64,000 bases of DNA from Promineifilum sp. (GTDB lineage: Bacteria; Chloroflexota; Anaerolineae; Promineifilales; Promineifilaceae), in assembly GCA_020634335.1 (NCBI GenBank), contig JACKBY010000003.1, positions 1-64,000 on the forward strand. The letters are read 5' to 3'. The notes beneath the pieces were generated by a model. The model was given only the letters and a program-made list of their open reading frames with translations. It was not told where the DNA came from and ran no database searches. Position 1 is the first letter of the stretch. Each line of letters starts with the position of its first letter. The position numbers and the translations under genes were made by a program. Shown here one piece after another: positions 1 through 7,481 of this stretch.

Positions 1-2
1 TA

Positions 3-353
3 GAGCTGGCCCAGTTGCCGGCGACGCTGGCGGCGGCAGAGGTGGGTCTCTATCTGATGGACGACACGCTGCTCAACCGCACCAAGTGCCCGGTCAAGCT
101 GGCCGACATGCTGGCCGCAGGCGTGCCTGTCGTGGCCGAGGCCGTGGGGCAAGTAACGGAATACGTGCGCGACGGCCGCACCGGGGCGCTGCGCGCGACG
201 GGCGACGTGGCTGGACTGGTTGCGGCGGCAGTGGCCCTGTTGAACAATTCGCCAGAGCGGACGCGAATGGGGACGGCAGCGCGGGCAGACGTGGGGGAGC
301 GGTTTAGTTGGGAGCGGCTGGCGACGATAGCCGAAAAGGCATACGCCGGCTAG
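3..353 (+). CDS. Glycosyltransferase family 4-like, C-terminal part (5' end outside window)
   Basis: The reading frame is open to the left edge, so only about the last 116 residues are present. The stretch CPVKLADMLAAGVPVVAE followed by GQVTEYVRDGRTG is typical of the C-terminal nucleotide-sugar-binding lobe of GT-B glycosyltransferases: a conserved Lys in the donor site, then a glycine loop before VxDGxTG. It presumably transfers a sugar from a nucleotide donor in envelope or glycan synthesis; acceptor unknown. The stop overlaps the stop of the convergent transporter gene by four bases. Family confidence is fair; substrate cannot be judged. Confidence 0.75.
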   Translation, partial: ELAQLPATLAAAEVGLYLMDDTLLNRTKCPVKLADMLAAGVPVVAEAVGQVTEYVRDGRTGALRATGDVAGLVAAAVALLNNSPERTRMGTAARADVGERFSWERLATIAEKAYAG

Positions 354-949
354 CGGGCGAAAGACTCAAACAGGATAACCAAGCCCAAGACGATCAACGC
401 GTAGGGAAATAACGCGCGGCCAATCCACTGCACGCGCCCCGCTATGACCGACCGCCGCGCCAGATAGAGCATCCCGAAAAGCCACACGGTCAGCATCCCG
501 GCGAACACAACCAGCAACAGAGCCGTGTGTCCGGGGGTGCGCGAGGCAAACAGCGGCGTGTAGACGCCAATGTTGTCGCCGCCATTGGCCAGCGTGACAC
601 CGGCCACGGCCGCCGCTCGCCGCCAGCCGGGCGTGTCGCCGCTGACGGCCGTCTCCAGCGCGGGGTTTTCGCCATCAGGGCCGCGACGCCGGTCAACCAG
701 CGCGCGTAGGCCAAGGATTACAGGCAGCAGCCCCAGCAACCCCACCCACCTATCCGGCACCGCCAGTGCCAGCAGCGCTCCCAGGAGGCTAATGAGCACC
801 AGCAAGCCGATACCAAGCACCTGCCCGGCGAATACGTGACGTATTCGATAGCGACGGTCGCCGAAAAATAGGAGGAGTATGAGGCTGTCGTCGACGTTGG
901 TGGCAGCAAAGGCGGTAACGCCCAGAACGATGAGATGCAACCAATCCAT
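350..949 (-). CDS. CadD-like cadmium resistance/cation transporter family protein
   Basis: This 199-residue polytopic membrane protein begins MDWLHLIVLGVTAFAATNVDD. The T-N-(V/I)-D-D motif near the end of the first membrane segment is characteristic of the CadD/cadmium-resistance transporter family, related to LysE-type exporters. Roughly five to six hydrophobic segments are visible, with a charged RRRGPDGE loop in the middle. It probably exports a divalent cation or small solute across the cytoplasmic membrane; the true substrate is unknown. It converges with the glycosyltransferase, and no metal-responsive regulator lies beside it. Confidence 0.7.
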   Translation of the reverse strand: MDWLHLIVLGVTAFAATNVDDSLILLLFFGDRRYRIRHVFAGQVLGIGLLVLISLLGALLALAVPDRWVGLLGLLPVILGLRALVDRRRGPDGENPALETAVSGDTPGWRRAAAVAGVTLANGGDNIGVYTPLFASRTPGHTALLLVVFAGMLTVWLFGMLYLARRSVIAGRVQWIGRALFPYALIVLGLVILFESFAR

Positions 950-1054
950 ACCGGGCCGGATTGTCTAAACTATCGGGCTGATTGTCAAGCGGGTTGTAAT
1001 CGGAGAGTACCACCGTGGCACGGAGAAATGGAGCGCCAGTGACGCGGTTTTCGG

Positions 1055-2440
1055 TCATTCGTCATTCCGATGCTCCAGCGCCCGATACACGGGCCGCCGG
1101 CTCTCGTCGAAGCGCAGCAGGCTATAGCCAACCTCCTGGAACTCCGGCCCCAGCGCGGCGGTGAAGTTGAGGTTCCACAAGAACATCGGCCCCACCCACT
1201 CCCGCTCGTGGGCCATCGCGTAGGCGCGCAGGGTGTAGACGGCCTGTTCCCACTCGCTGTTGTCGGCCATGAACTCGGAGCCGGGCGGCGGGGCAGCGGG
1301 CGCGCCGTCTTCGGTCACGATGCCCTCGAACGTCCCCCAACCGAACTCGGTCGGCCATAGCTGTGTGCCGGCCGCGCCGGCGGCGACCAGCATGGCATGG
1401 TAATCCTCCAGCGTGTCGGCAAAGAAGAAGCTGGGGTGGTTATTGTGGCTCGATGACACTTGCGTCGCGTCGGCGGCGCGGCTGTCGGGCGGGTTGGCCC
1501 AGCCGTAGGGGTGGACCCCCACGCCGTCGACAATGCCGGCCACGCCCGCGGCCAGCATCGCCCCAAAGTAGACGCGGTCGTCGATGGCGTTCACGCCGTC
1601 GTTGATGCCCGTGGTGGCCGGCGCGCCGCTGATGATCAGCGCCGCCGGGTCGGCCGACCGCACGCCGGCCGCGCCGCGCCGCATCAGCTCCACGAAGTCG
1701 GCCGCGCTTAGCGCCGTGCCGTTCCACTCCCGTTGCAGGTTCGGCTCATTCCACAGCTCATAGGCGGCCACCTGCCCGGCGTAGCGCGTCGCCAGATAGT
1801 GCATGAACGCCTCGAATTGTCCGTAGTCAGCCGGGGGGCCGTCCATCTCCGTCACCGTCCGGCTCCATTCCGGGGCCTTGCTAACGCTGAGCAGCACTTT
1901 CACGCTCTGGCCGTTGGCTCCCGCCACCAGCCGGTCCAGCTCGCCAAACAACTCCTCGCTATATTCGCCCGGCCGCGGCTCGTGGAGTTTCCACGACACC
2001 TGCACCTTGACCCAACCGGCGTCCAGCGCTTCCAGGTGGCGCAGCAGGTCGCGCACGTCCTGGCGGTGGAGGTAGATCTGGATGGCGATATCGTCCCGGT
2101 CGAGCGGCGGGCCGGTATAGACGGGGTAGTCGGGTTCGGGGGTGGCCGTTGGGACGACGGGCGTCGGAGGGGCAATGGTTTCCGTAGGCCTGGGCAGCGA
2201 CGGATAAGCCTCGACGGCGACCGTCGGCTCCGGCGCGACCGCGCCGCCGGGGGCCGCGGGAATAAACACCTGGCTGGTCGGCGCGGCCATGGCGACGTCG
2301 GTGGTCGGTGGTCGGTCGTCTGTCGTCGGTTCGGCCGCCGGCGTGGGTGGCAGGGTGGCCGTCGGAGCAGCCGCGGGTTCGTCGCGGCACGCGGTCAGGA
2401 AGAGCAAGCTGGTTAAGAGTAGGGCAAGGATGCGGTACAT
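1055..2440 (-). CDS. Lipoprotein with glycoside hydrolase (clan A, GH39/GH5-like) domain
   Basis: The 461-residue product has a signal peptide with lipobox LTAC (Cys18), so it should be lipid-anchored outside the cell. A P/T/A/V-rich linker runs to about residue 115. The rest resembles a TIM-barrel glycosidase: ELWNEPN carries the likely acid/base Glu232, and WPTEFGWG carries the likely nucleophile Glu365. These two positions are the clan A hallmark. The polysaccharide substrate is not evident. The gene appears monocistronic, with a TATAAT seven bases before the ATG and no ribosome-binding site. It could instead be a non-catalytic cellulase-fold protein, but both glutamates are present. Confidence 0.75.
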   Translation of the reverse strand: MYRILALLLTSLLFLTACRDEPAAAPTATLPPTPAAEPTTDDRPPTTDVAMAAPTSQVFIPAAPGGAVAPEPTVAVEAYPSLPRPTETIAPPTPVVPTATPEPDYPVYTGPPLDRDDIAIQIYLHRQDVRDLLRHLEALDAGWVKVQVSWKLHEPRPGEYSEELFGELDRLVAGANGQSVKVLLSVSKAPEWSRTVTEMDGPPADYGQFEAFMHYLATRYAGQVAAYELWNEPNLQREWNGTALSAADFVELMRRGAAGVRSADPAALIISGAPATTGINDGVNAIDDRVYFGAMLAAGVAGIVDGVGVHPYGWANPPDSRAADATQVSSSHNNHPSFFFADTLEDYHAMLVAAGAAGTQLWPTEFGWGTFEGIVTEDGAPAAPPPGSEFMADNSEWEQAVYTLRAYAMAHEREWVGPMFLWNLNFTAALGPEFQEVGYSLLRFDESRRPVYRALEHRNDE

Positions 2441-2447
2441 TGGCGGG

Positions 2448-2453
2448 ATTATA
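2448..2453 (-). promoter_or_regulatory. -10 hexamer for the glycosidase lipoprotein
   Basis: On the minus strand the sequence reads TATAAT, then seven bases, then the ATG at 2440. Transcription would begin at or within one or two bases of the start codon, so the mRNA is probably leaderless; no Shine-Dalgarno sequence fits in the gap. Confidence 0.5.
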
Positions 2454-2511
2454 CGCGTCCGCCACGATTTGATTCGGCTATCTGCTTATTTTTTAAGGAC
2501 AAATCGCCTAA

Positions 2512-3327
2512 TCACTTCAGGTTTTGTTTTATAAACCCTCTAATATCCTCAATCGAATAAGATGGTCTACGTCGATGAATGATAGCATGACAATTCGGGC
2601 ACACTGGCCGGAGATCTTTGACAGGGTCAACTTCGTATTCTTCGCCAATATCAGAGATGGGAAGTAAATGGTGCACCTGAATATAACCATCGGCAACCGG
2701 CCCATAGAAGGTCTTGAAATCAAATTGGCAAATAAAGCATTTGGTTCCGTAATATTCGAGACACTTCTCGCGTGCGGCCGTACTCCGCTCAAAGACGGTA
2801 AGTGATTTTTCGCGGACATGGCCCTCTCGGTAGACTGTCGGAGTTATATCCCCAAAATCCTCTGGAAGCTTTGAGACGCCAAGAAATTCTGACCATATTC
2901 CTTGTAATTTCTCGGCAATTTCATCAGGAACTCGAATACCAGAGGCTTGAGGTAGCCAATTCATCTGACTTAAAAGAGGATCGGCTTGAAGTAAATCGAT
3001 TTCCAGAATATGTTCCGAATCTGCATTCAGCAATGCATCAAACACCACATTCACGAATCGCGCAGTTGAGCCGGATGCAGCAAGCACCTGATCCCAATGA
3101 AGGTCTTCAAATGATGCAGAAACTATATAATAGCCGGATCCGACAATTCCTTTCGGTTTTAACCCTAGACGAATTAAGTAGAATCGATCACCTGGCCGGA
3201 TACTCTTGGTTACCCCACAACTCCAACGAGCTTCAAACCAGCCCAATTCCGCAAGCTCTGCAATAGACTCTTCCAGCTCGATTCAGTCCCATCGTTTGGG
3301 ATTCCAATTTAATAAGTAAGTACTCAT
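2512..3327 (-). pseudogene. EVE-like/HNH endonuclease gene interrupted by an in-frame TGA
   Basis: The C-terminal half has an HNH zinc-binding nuclease module: CFICQFDF, then QVHHLLPIS, then RPVCPNCHAIIHRR. The N-terminal half (WSCGVTKSIRPGDRFYLIRLG, split here by length limits as WSCGVTKS and RPGDRFYLIRLG) resembles PUA/EVE-like base-reader domains linked to modified-DNA restriction. An upstream ATG at 3327 starts MSTYLLNWNPKRWD in the same frame. Codon 15 is TGA (3285-3283), and the frame resumes with IELEESIAELAELG. A TGG-to-TGA change is the simplest explanation. A shorter product from a TTG at 3246 is possible but would lack part of the reader domain. The gene is less GC-rich than its neighbours, consistent with transfer. 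Sequencing error is not excluded. Confidence 0.7.
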
Positions 3328-3367
3328 TTAATCTCGAAAGAAGCTCAGTATCTGTACACTGGACATA

Positions 3368-4012
3368 TTATCGGCCAAAAACTACCACTTGCCAGAGCGG
3401 GCCGTCGTGGTGATAAATCTTGCGCAACCCGCCGCCGGCAACGACACGCTCCACGGCGGCCGTCGGATAAACAAAGGAACGAAAGGCCTCGCCGCGCAAC
3501 CGCGAAACCCCGTTCAACACCCCTGTACCCAGTTTCATCCACCATCCGTCTCGTGGGTAGACCAGACCGAGAAAGCGCTGCGTCTTGGCGGCGGCGGTGC
3601 TGACTAACGCTTCCATATCCGGGTAGCAACAGACGACGCGATCCAGAGTAACGATGTCGGCCGCCTCAACCTGATCGGCCAACGCCACGAAATCGCCATG
3701 GAGATAACGAACATCGGCCACATAGCCCTGTTTTCCGGCTTCTTGCCGGGCGAGCGCCAGATAAGCACCGGAGGCATCCACGCCGGTTACTTCGGTCACC
3801 CCGAGGCGTTTCAATTCGTGCTGGATCACGCCGATGCCCCCGCCGATGTCCAGTAGCGTCATCCCGGAGATTCCCTCCGCTTGCAACGCCTCCAGCAGCC
3901 GCTTGGTCGTTCCTTCCGCGCCGTGCCGCCGGTAGGCCCGCAAGTCGGCCGCCGCCAGGCGCTGGTCAAAGAGTCGATCCGCGCTTTCGCAGTGTGAACA
4001 ACAAGTCATCAT
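3368..4012 (-). CDS. Class I SAM-dependent methyltransferase (BchM-like)
   Basis: The 214-residue protein has motif I LLDIGGGIGVIQHEL, an acidic residue after strand two (GVDASGAYL), and motif II/IV region DIVTLDRVVCCYPD. The VVCCYPD motif and overall layout recall BchM-type and related small-molecule methyltransferases. The N-terminus MMTCCSHCE is cysteine-rich. The ATG at 4012 was chosen over the one at 4054 because GGAGG sits just upstream of it. No pigment-synthesis genes are nearby, so the substrate is unknown. Confidence 0.75.
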   Translation of the reverse strand: MMTCCSHCESADRLFDQRLAAADLRAYRRHGAEGTTKRLLEALQAEGISGMTLLDIGGGIGVIQHELKRLGVTEVTGVDASGAYLALARQEAGKQGYVADVRYLHGDFVALADQVEAADIVTLDRVVCCYPDMEALVSTAAAKTQRFLGLVYPRDGWWMKLGTGVLNGVSRLRGEAFRSFVYPTAAVERVVAGGGLRKIYHHDGPLWQVVVFGR

Positions 4013-4195
4013 CGCCTCCGGTTGGGTAACAGGATAAACAAGAAAAACGGCCAAGGCAAATCAGGGGCGTGTATTGCGGTATTGGCCCAGCAGCGGTGAT
4101 GAAACCTGGGCTATAAGGCGCGAAAGGGGACGGCCGGGCGGCCGCCCCCTTTCACTGAAGGAGAAATGAAATGGAGTAGCGGATGGTGATCCGGC

Positions 4196-5500
4196 CTAGG
4201 CGTGGCCGTTGGCCGCGGCGACCTCGAACTGCTCCTCTTCGGTCGAACCCTTGAGGGCCACAGTCGACGATTCGCCGTGGGAGACCACCATCTGCACCTC
4301 GTCAAAGTAACCCGCGCCGACAAAGCTCTGATGCTTGATGGCGCGGAAGCCATGTTCTTCTTCCATCTGAAATTCGCGCTGCTGGAATTGCGAGTAGGCG
4401 GCCATGCCCTGATCCTTGTAGCCCACGGCCAGCTCGAACATGGCGGCGTTGAGCGTGTGGAAGCCGGCCAGCGTCACGAACTGGAAGGCATAGCCCATCT
4501 CGCCCAGTTCGCGCTGGAACTTGGCGATGTCGCCCTCGGCCAGGTTGCGCCGCCAGTTGAACGACGGCGAGCAATTATAGGCCAGCAGCTTGCCGGGGAA
4601 CTTGGCATGGATGGCTTCGGCAAAGCGGCGCGCCTCGGACATGTCCGGATGGGCCGTTTCGCACCATACTACGTCGGCATAGGGTGCATAGGCCAGAGCG
4701 CGCGCGATGGCCGAATCGAGACCACCGTTGATGCGGTAAAAGCCTTCGACCGTGCGCTCGCCGGTGCAGAAGGGCTGGTCGTAGGGGTCGACATCGCTGG
4801 TCAGCAGGTCCGCGCCGTTGGCGTCGGTGCGGGCGATGATGACCGACGGCACGCCCATGACGTCGGCCGCCAGCCGCGCCGCCACCAGCTTCTGGATGAA
4901 CTCGCGCGTCGGCACGAGCACCTTGCCGCCCATGTGTCCGCACTTTTTGGCCGACGAAAGTTGATCCTCGAAATGGACGCCGGCCGCCCCGGCCTCGATC
5001 ATGGCCTTCATCAACTCGAAGGCATTGAGGGCACCGCCAAAGCCCGACTCGGCGTCGGCGACGATGGGCGCGAACCAATACGTTTCGTTCTCGTCGTGCA
5101 GGTGATAGATCTGATCGGCGCGCTGCAGGGCGTTGTTGATCCGCTTCACCAGATTGGGCACGCTGTCGGCCGGATAGAGGCTCTGGTCGGGATAGGTTTG
5201 CCCGGCAGTGTTATTGTCGCCGGCTACCTGCCAGCCGCTGACGTAAATGGCCTTGAGCCCGGCTTGTACCTGCTGCACAGCCTGATTGCCGGTGATGGCT
5301 CCCAGGGAGGCAACGAAGTCCTCCTGCTGCATCAACCGCCATAGCCGTTCGGCCCCCATGCGGGCCAATGTATACTCGATCTGCACCGAGCCACGCAGCC
5401 GCACTACATCTTCGGCTGAATAGGGCCGCGTGATCCCCTGCCAGCGCTTGTTCAGCTCCCAATCATCCTTCAACTTCGCCACGTTATACGGTTTGAACAT
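4196..5500 (-). CDS. aceA: Isocitrate lyase
   Basis: It cleaves isocitrate to succinate and glyoxylate, the first step of the glyoxylate shunt, allowing growth on acetate or fatty acids. The 434-residue length matches prokaryotic isocitrate lyases. The active-site signature KKCGHMGG is present with catalytic Cys187, along with the upstream SGWQVAGDNN and ADAESGFGG substrate/Mg2+ motifs. A GGAGG precedes the ATG. It lies 157 bp downstream of malate synthase on the same strand and is probably cotranscribed from the promoter at 7.3 kb. Confidence 0.97.
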   Translation of the reverse strand: MFKPYNVAKLKDDWELNKRWQGITRPYSAEDVVRLRGSVQIEYTLARMGAERLWRLMQQEDFVASLGAITGNQAVQQVQAGLKAIYVSGWQVAGDNNTAGQTYPDQSLYPADSVPNLVKRINNALQRADQIYHLHDENETYWFAPIVADAESGFGGALNAFELMKAMIEAGAAGVHFEDQLSSAKKCGHMGGKVLVPTREFIQKLVAARLAADVMGVPSVIIARTDANGADLLTSDVDPYDQPFCTGERTVEGFYRINGGLDSAIARALAYAPYADVVWCETAHPDMSEARRFAEAIHAKFPGKLLAYNCSPSFNWRRNLAEGDIAKFQRELGEMGYAFQFVTLAGFHTLNAAMFELAVGYKDQGMAAYSQFQQREFQMEEEHGFRAIKHQSFVGAGYFDEVQMVVSHGESSTVALKGSTEEEQFEVAAANGHA

Positions 5501-5520
5501 CTCGCCTCCACACGTTTTGA

Positions 5521-5550
5521 ATCCACAGATTTCACAGATTGCACAAATTC
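5521..5550. repeat. Dispersed CACAGATT-type intergenic repeat, copy 1
   Basis: The segment holds tandem ATCCACAGATTTCACAGATT-like units between aceB and aceA. Related copies occur at 30019-30060, 40715-40790 and 56153-56191, always between genes. No coding potential is seen. Confidence 0.6.
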
Positions 5551-5657
5551 ATAAAGACGCAGGTTTCGCTGCAAGGTAGAGGCAACCGGGAGAGGAGATC
5601 GTGGATGACCGACAACTGGGTCTCCCGGTTGCTTCGTCCCTGCATAAACACCTGTTG

Positions 5658-7244
5658 TCAATTCAGATACTCATAGGCCGTCAGCGTCAGAAAATCGGTG
5701 AACTGATCGGCGACGCTGATTTCGTCGAACAACCGGGCCGCCAACTCGTAGTTGCCGGCCGCGAACTCGGTCTCGCCCAGTTGGGCCTTCAACTCTTCCA
5801 GCACGCCGGCCGTCACCTCGCGGAACAGCTTAACGGTGATGGGCCGGCCGTCGTCGAGCTTGGCGTTAGGGTTGTGGATCCACTGCCAGAGCTGCGAGCG
5901 GGATATTTCGGCCGTGGCCGCGTCTTCCATCAGGTTATAAATGGGCACGCAGCCGTTGCCGCTAAGCCAGGCGGCCATATAGCGGATGCCGACGTCGACG
6001 TTGGTGCGCAGCCCGGCGGGGGTGATCGTTCCCTGTGGAATAGCCAGCAGGTCGGCGGCCGTCACGTGGACGTCCTCCCGCTTGCGGTGGATCTGGTTGG
6101 GAGTCGGCATGTACTTGTCGAATATCTCGCGGGCCAGACCCACCAGGCCGGGGTGCGCCACCCAGGTGCCGTCGTGGCCGTCCTTGGCCTCGCGCTCCTT
6201 GTCGGCCCGCACTTTCGCCAGCGCGGCTTCGTTGGCTTCGGGATCGTTCTTGATGGGTATCTGGGCCGCCATGCCGCCCATGGCGTGGATATTGCGCCGG
6301 TGGCACGTCTTGATGACCAGCAGGGAATAGTCGCGCATGAAGGGCGTGGTCATCGTCACCTGCGCTCGATCCGGCAGATAGAATTCGGGATGTTTCTGGA
6401 ACTTGCGGATAGCGCTGAAGATGTAATCCCAGCGACCGCAGTTCAGCCCGGCTGAGTGATCGCGCAGTTCCCAAAGGATTTCGTCCATCTCGAACGTCGC
6501 CAGGATGTTCTCGATCAGGACCGTGGCCCGGATTGTGCCGAGAGGCAGACCCAGATACTGTTGGGCCATGACGAACACGTCGTTCCACAGGCGGGCTTCC
6601 AGGTGGCTCTCCAGCTTGGGCAGATAGAAATACGGCCCAGTGCCGCGCGCGATCAGGTTGCGGGCATTGTGGAAGAAATAGAGGCCGAAGTCGAACAATG
6701 ATCCCGACATCGGCGCGCCGTCCACCAGGGCGTGCTTTTCGTTCAGGTGCCAGCCGCGCGGCCGGGCCAGCAGCACGGCCGTTTGCTCGTTCAGTCGGTA
6801 CAGTTTGCCTTCGGGGCTGGTGAAGGTGATAAGGCGATTGATGGCGTCACGCAGATTGATCTGGCCCTCGATGGTGGCCGGCCAGGTGGGGGCGTGCGAG
6901 TCCTCAAAATCGGCCATGTAGACGCTGGCCCCGGAGTTGAGGGCGTTGATGACCATTTTGCGGTCGACGGGGCCGGTGATCTCGACGCGACGATCCTGCA
7001 AGTCGGGGGGAATAGGCGCGACCGTCCAGTCGGCGGCGCGGATCTCGGCCGTCTCCGGCAAGAAGTCCGGCATGTGGCCGGCATTGATGTCTTCTTGCCG
7101 CTCGTCACGACGCCGCAGCAGATCCAGGCGTCGCCCGTTAAACGCGCGGTGCAGTTCGGTCAGGAAGGTTAGCGCTTCGGATGTCAGGATTTCGGCGAAT
7201 TCGGGCGTCATTTCGCCACGAACGTCGATACCATCTGTTGCCAT
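5658..7244 (-). CDS. aceB: Malate synthase A
   Basis: It condenses glyoxylate with acetyl-CoA to malate, the second step of the glyoxylate shunt. The 528 residues fit the malate synthase A class. Recognisable family blocks are MDEILWELRDHSAGLNCGRW and MGGMAAQIPIKNDPEAN. The ATG at 7244 was chosen because GGAGG lies nine bases upstream; an ATG at 7280 would add twelve residues (MNVINRKWRKIG) and overlap that site. First gene of the aceB-aceA unit, divergent from the regulator at 7482. Confidence 0.96.
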   Translation of the reverse strand: MATDGIDVRGEMTPEFAEILTSEALTFLTELHRAFNGRRLDLLRRRDERQEDINAGHMPDFLPETAEIRAADWTVAPIPPDLQDRRVEITGPVDRKMVINALNSGASVYMADFEDSHAPTWPATIEGQINLRDAINRLITFTSPEGKLYRLNEQTAVLLARPRGWHLNEKHALVDGAPMSGSLFDFGLYFFHNARNLIARGTGPYFYLPKLESHLEARLWNDVFVMAQQYLGLPLGTIRATVLIENILATFEMDEILWELRDHSAGLNCGRWDYIFSAIRKFQKHPEFYLPDRAQVTMTTPFMRDYSLLVIKTCHRRNIHAMGGMAAQIPIKNDPEANEAALAKVRADKEREAKDGHDGTWVAHPGLVGLAREIFDKYMPTPNQIHRKREDVHVTAADLLAIPQGTITPAGLRTNVDVGIRYMAAWLSGNGCVPIYNLMEDAATAEISRSQLWQWIHNPNAKLDDGRPITVKLFREVTAGVLEELKAQLGETEFAAGNYELAARLFDEISVADQFTDFLTLTAYEYLN

Positions 7245-7283
7245 ACCGATTTTCCTCCACTTTCGATTGATAACATTCACTAG

Positions 7284-7299
7284 TAGCGAATATTCGCTA
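7284..7299. promoter_or_regulatory. Operator palindrome O1 in the aceB leader
   Basis: A perfect 16-bp palindrome, TAGCGAATATTCGCTA, lies just downstream of the predicted aceB start point. The same sequence recurs at 7367-7382, 83 bp away centre to centre, close to eight helical turns. This position suits repression of aceBA, presumably by the adjacent regulator. Confidence 0.7.
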
Positions 7300-7311
7300 T
7301 CCTTGGACAGA

Positions 7312-7341
7312 AGTATATGAGATTAAGCCCAAGAATGTCAA
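7312..7341 (-). promoter_or_regulatory. Predicted sigma70-type promoter of aceBA
   Basis: On the minus strand: TTGACA at 7341-7336, an 18-bp spacer, and TATACT at 7317-7312. Transcription would begin near 7305, giving a leader of about 60 nt containing operator O1. Confidence 0.65.
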
Positions 7342-7358
7342 CTATTGCAAAAATCAAG

Positions 7359-7386
7359 TTGGTTTCTAGCGAATATTCGCTACAAT
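7359..7386 (+). promoter_or_regulatory. Predicted promoter of the shunt regulator with operator in its spacer
   Basis: TTGGTT at 7359-7364 and TACAAT at 7381-7386 are 16 bp apart. The second palindrome fills most of that spacer, so a bound protein would block this promoter and allow autoregulation. The leader to the ATG would be about 90 nt. Confidence 0.5.
7367..7382. promoter_or_regulatory. Operator palindrome O2
   Basis: Second perfect copy of TAGCGAATATTCGCTA, lying between the -35 and -10 elements of the rightward promoter and upstream of the aceB -35 element. Confidence 0.7.
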
Positions 7387-7418
7387 CTTGATAAACATGC
7401 TTGCAGCTCGCCAAGTTT

Positions 7419-7474
7419 AACGCATTGCGTCATTATAACGCATAGTGTCATGGCCTGTAAAGTGACAATTGTCA
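7419..7474. promoter_or_regulatory. Direct repeats and palindrome in the regulator leader
   Basis: Two near-identical 15-mers, AACGCATTGCGTCAT (7419-7433) and AACGCATAGTGTCAT (7437-7451), are 18 bp apart. They are followed by the perfect palindrome TGACAATTGTCA (7463-7474), which ends seven bases before the regulator ATG. They differ from the O1/O2 palindrome, so a second binding protein or an RNA-level function is possible. Confidence 0.45.
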
Positions 7475-7481
7475 TGTAATT

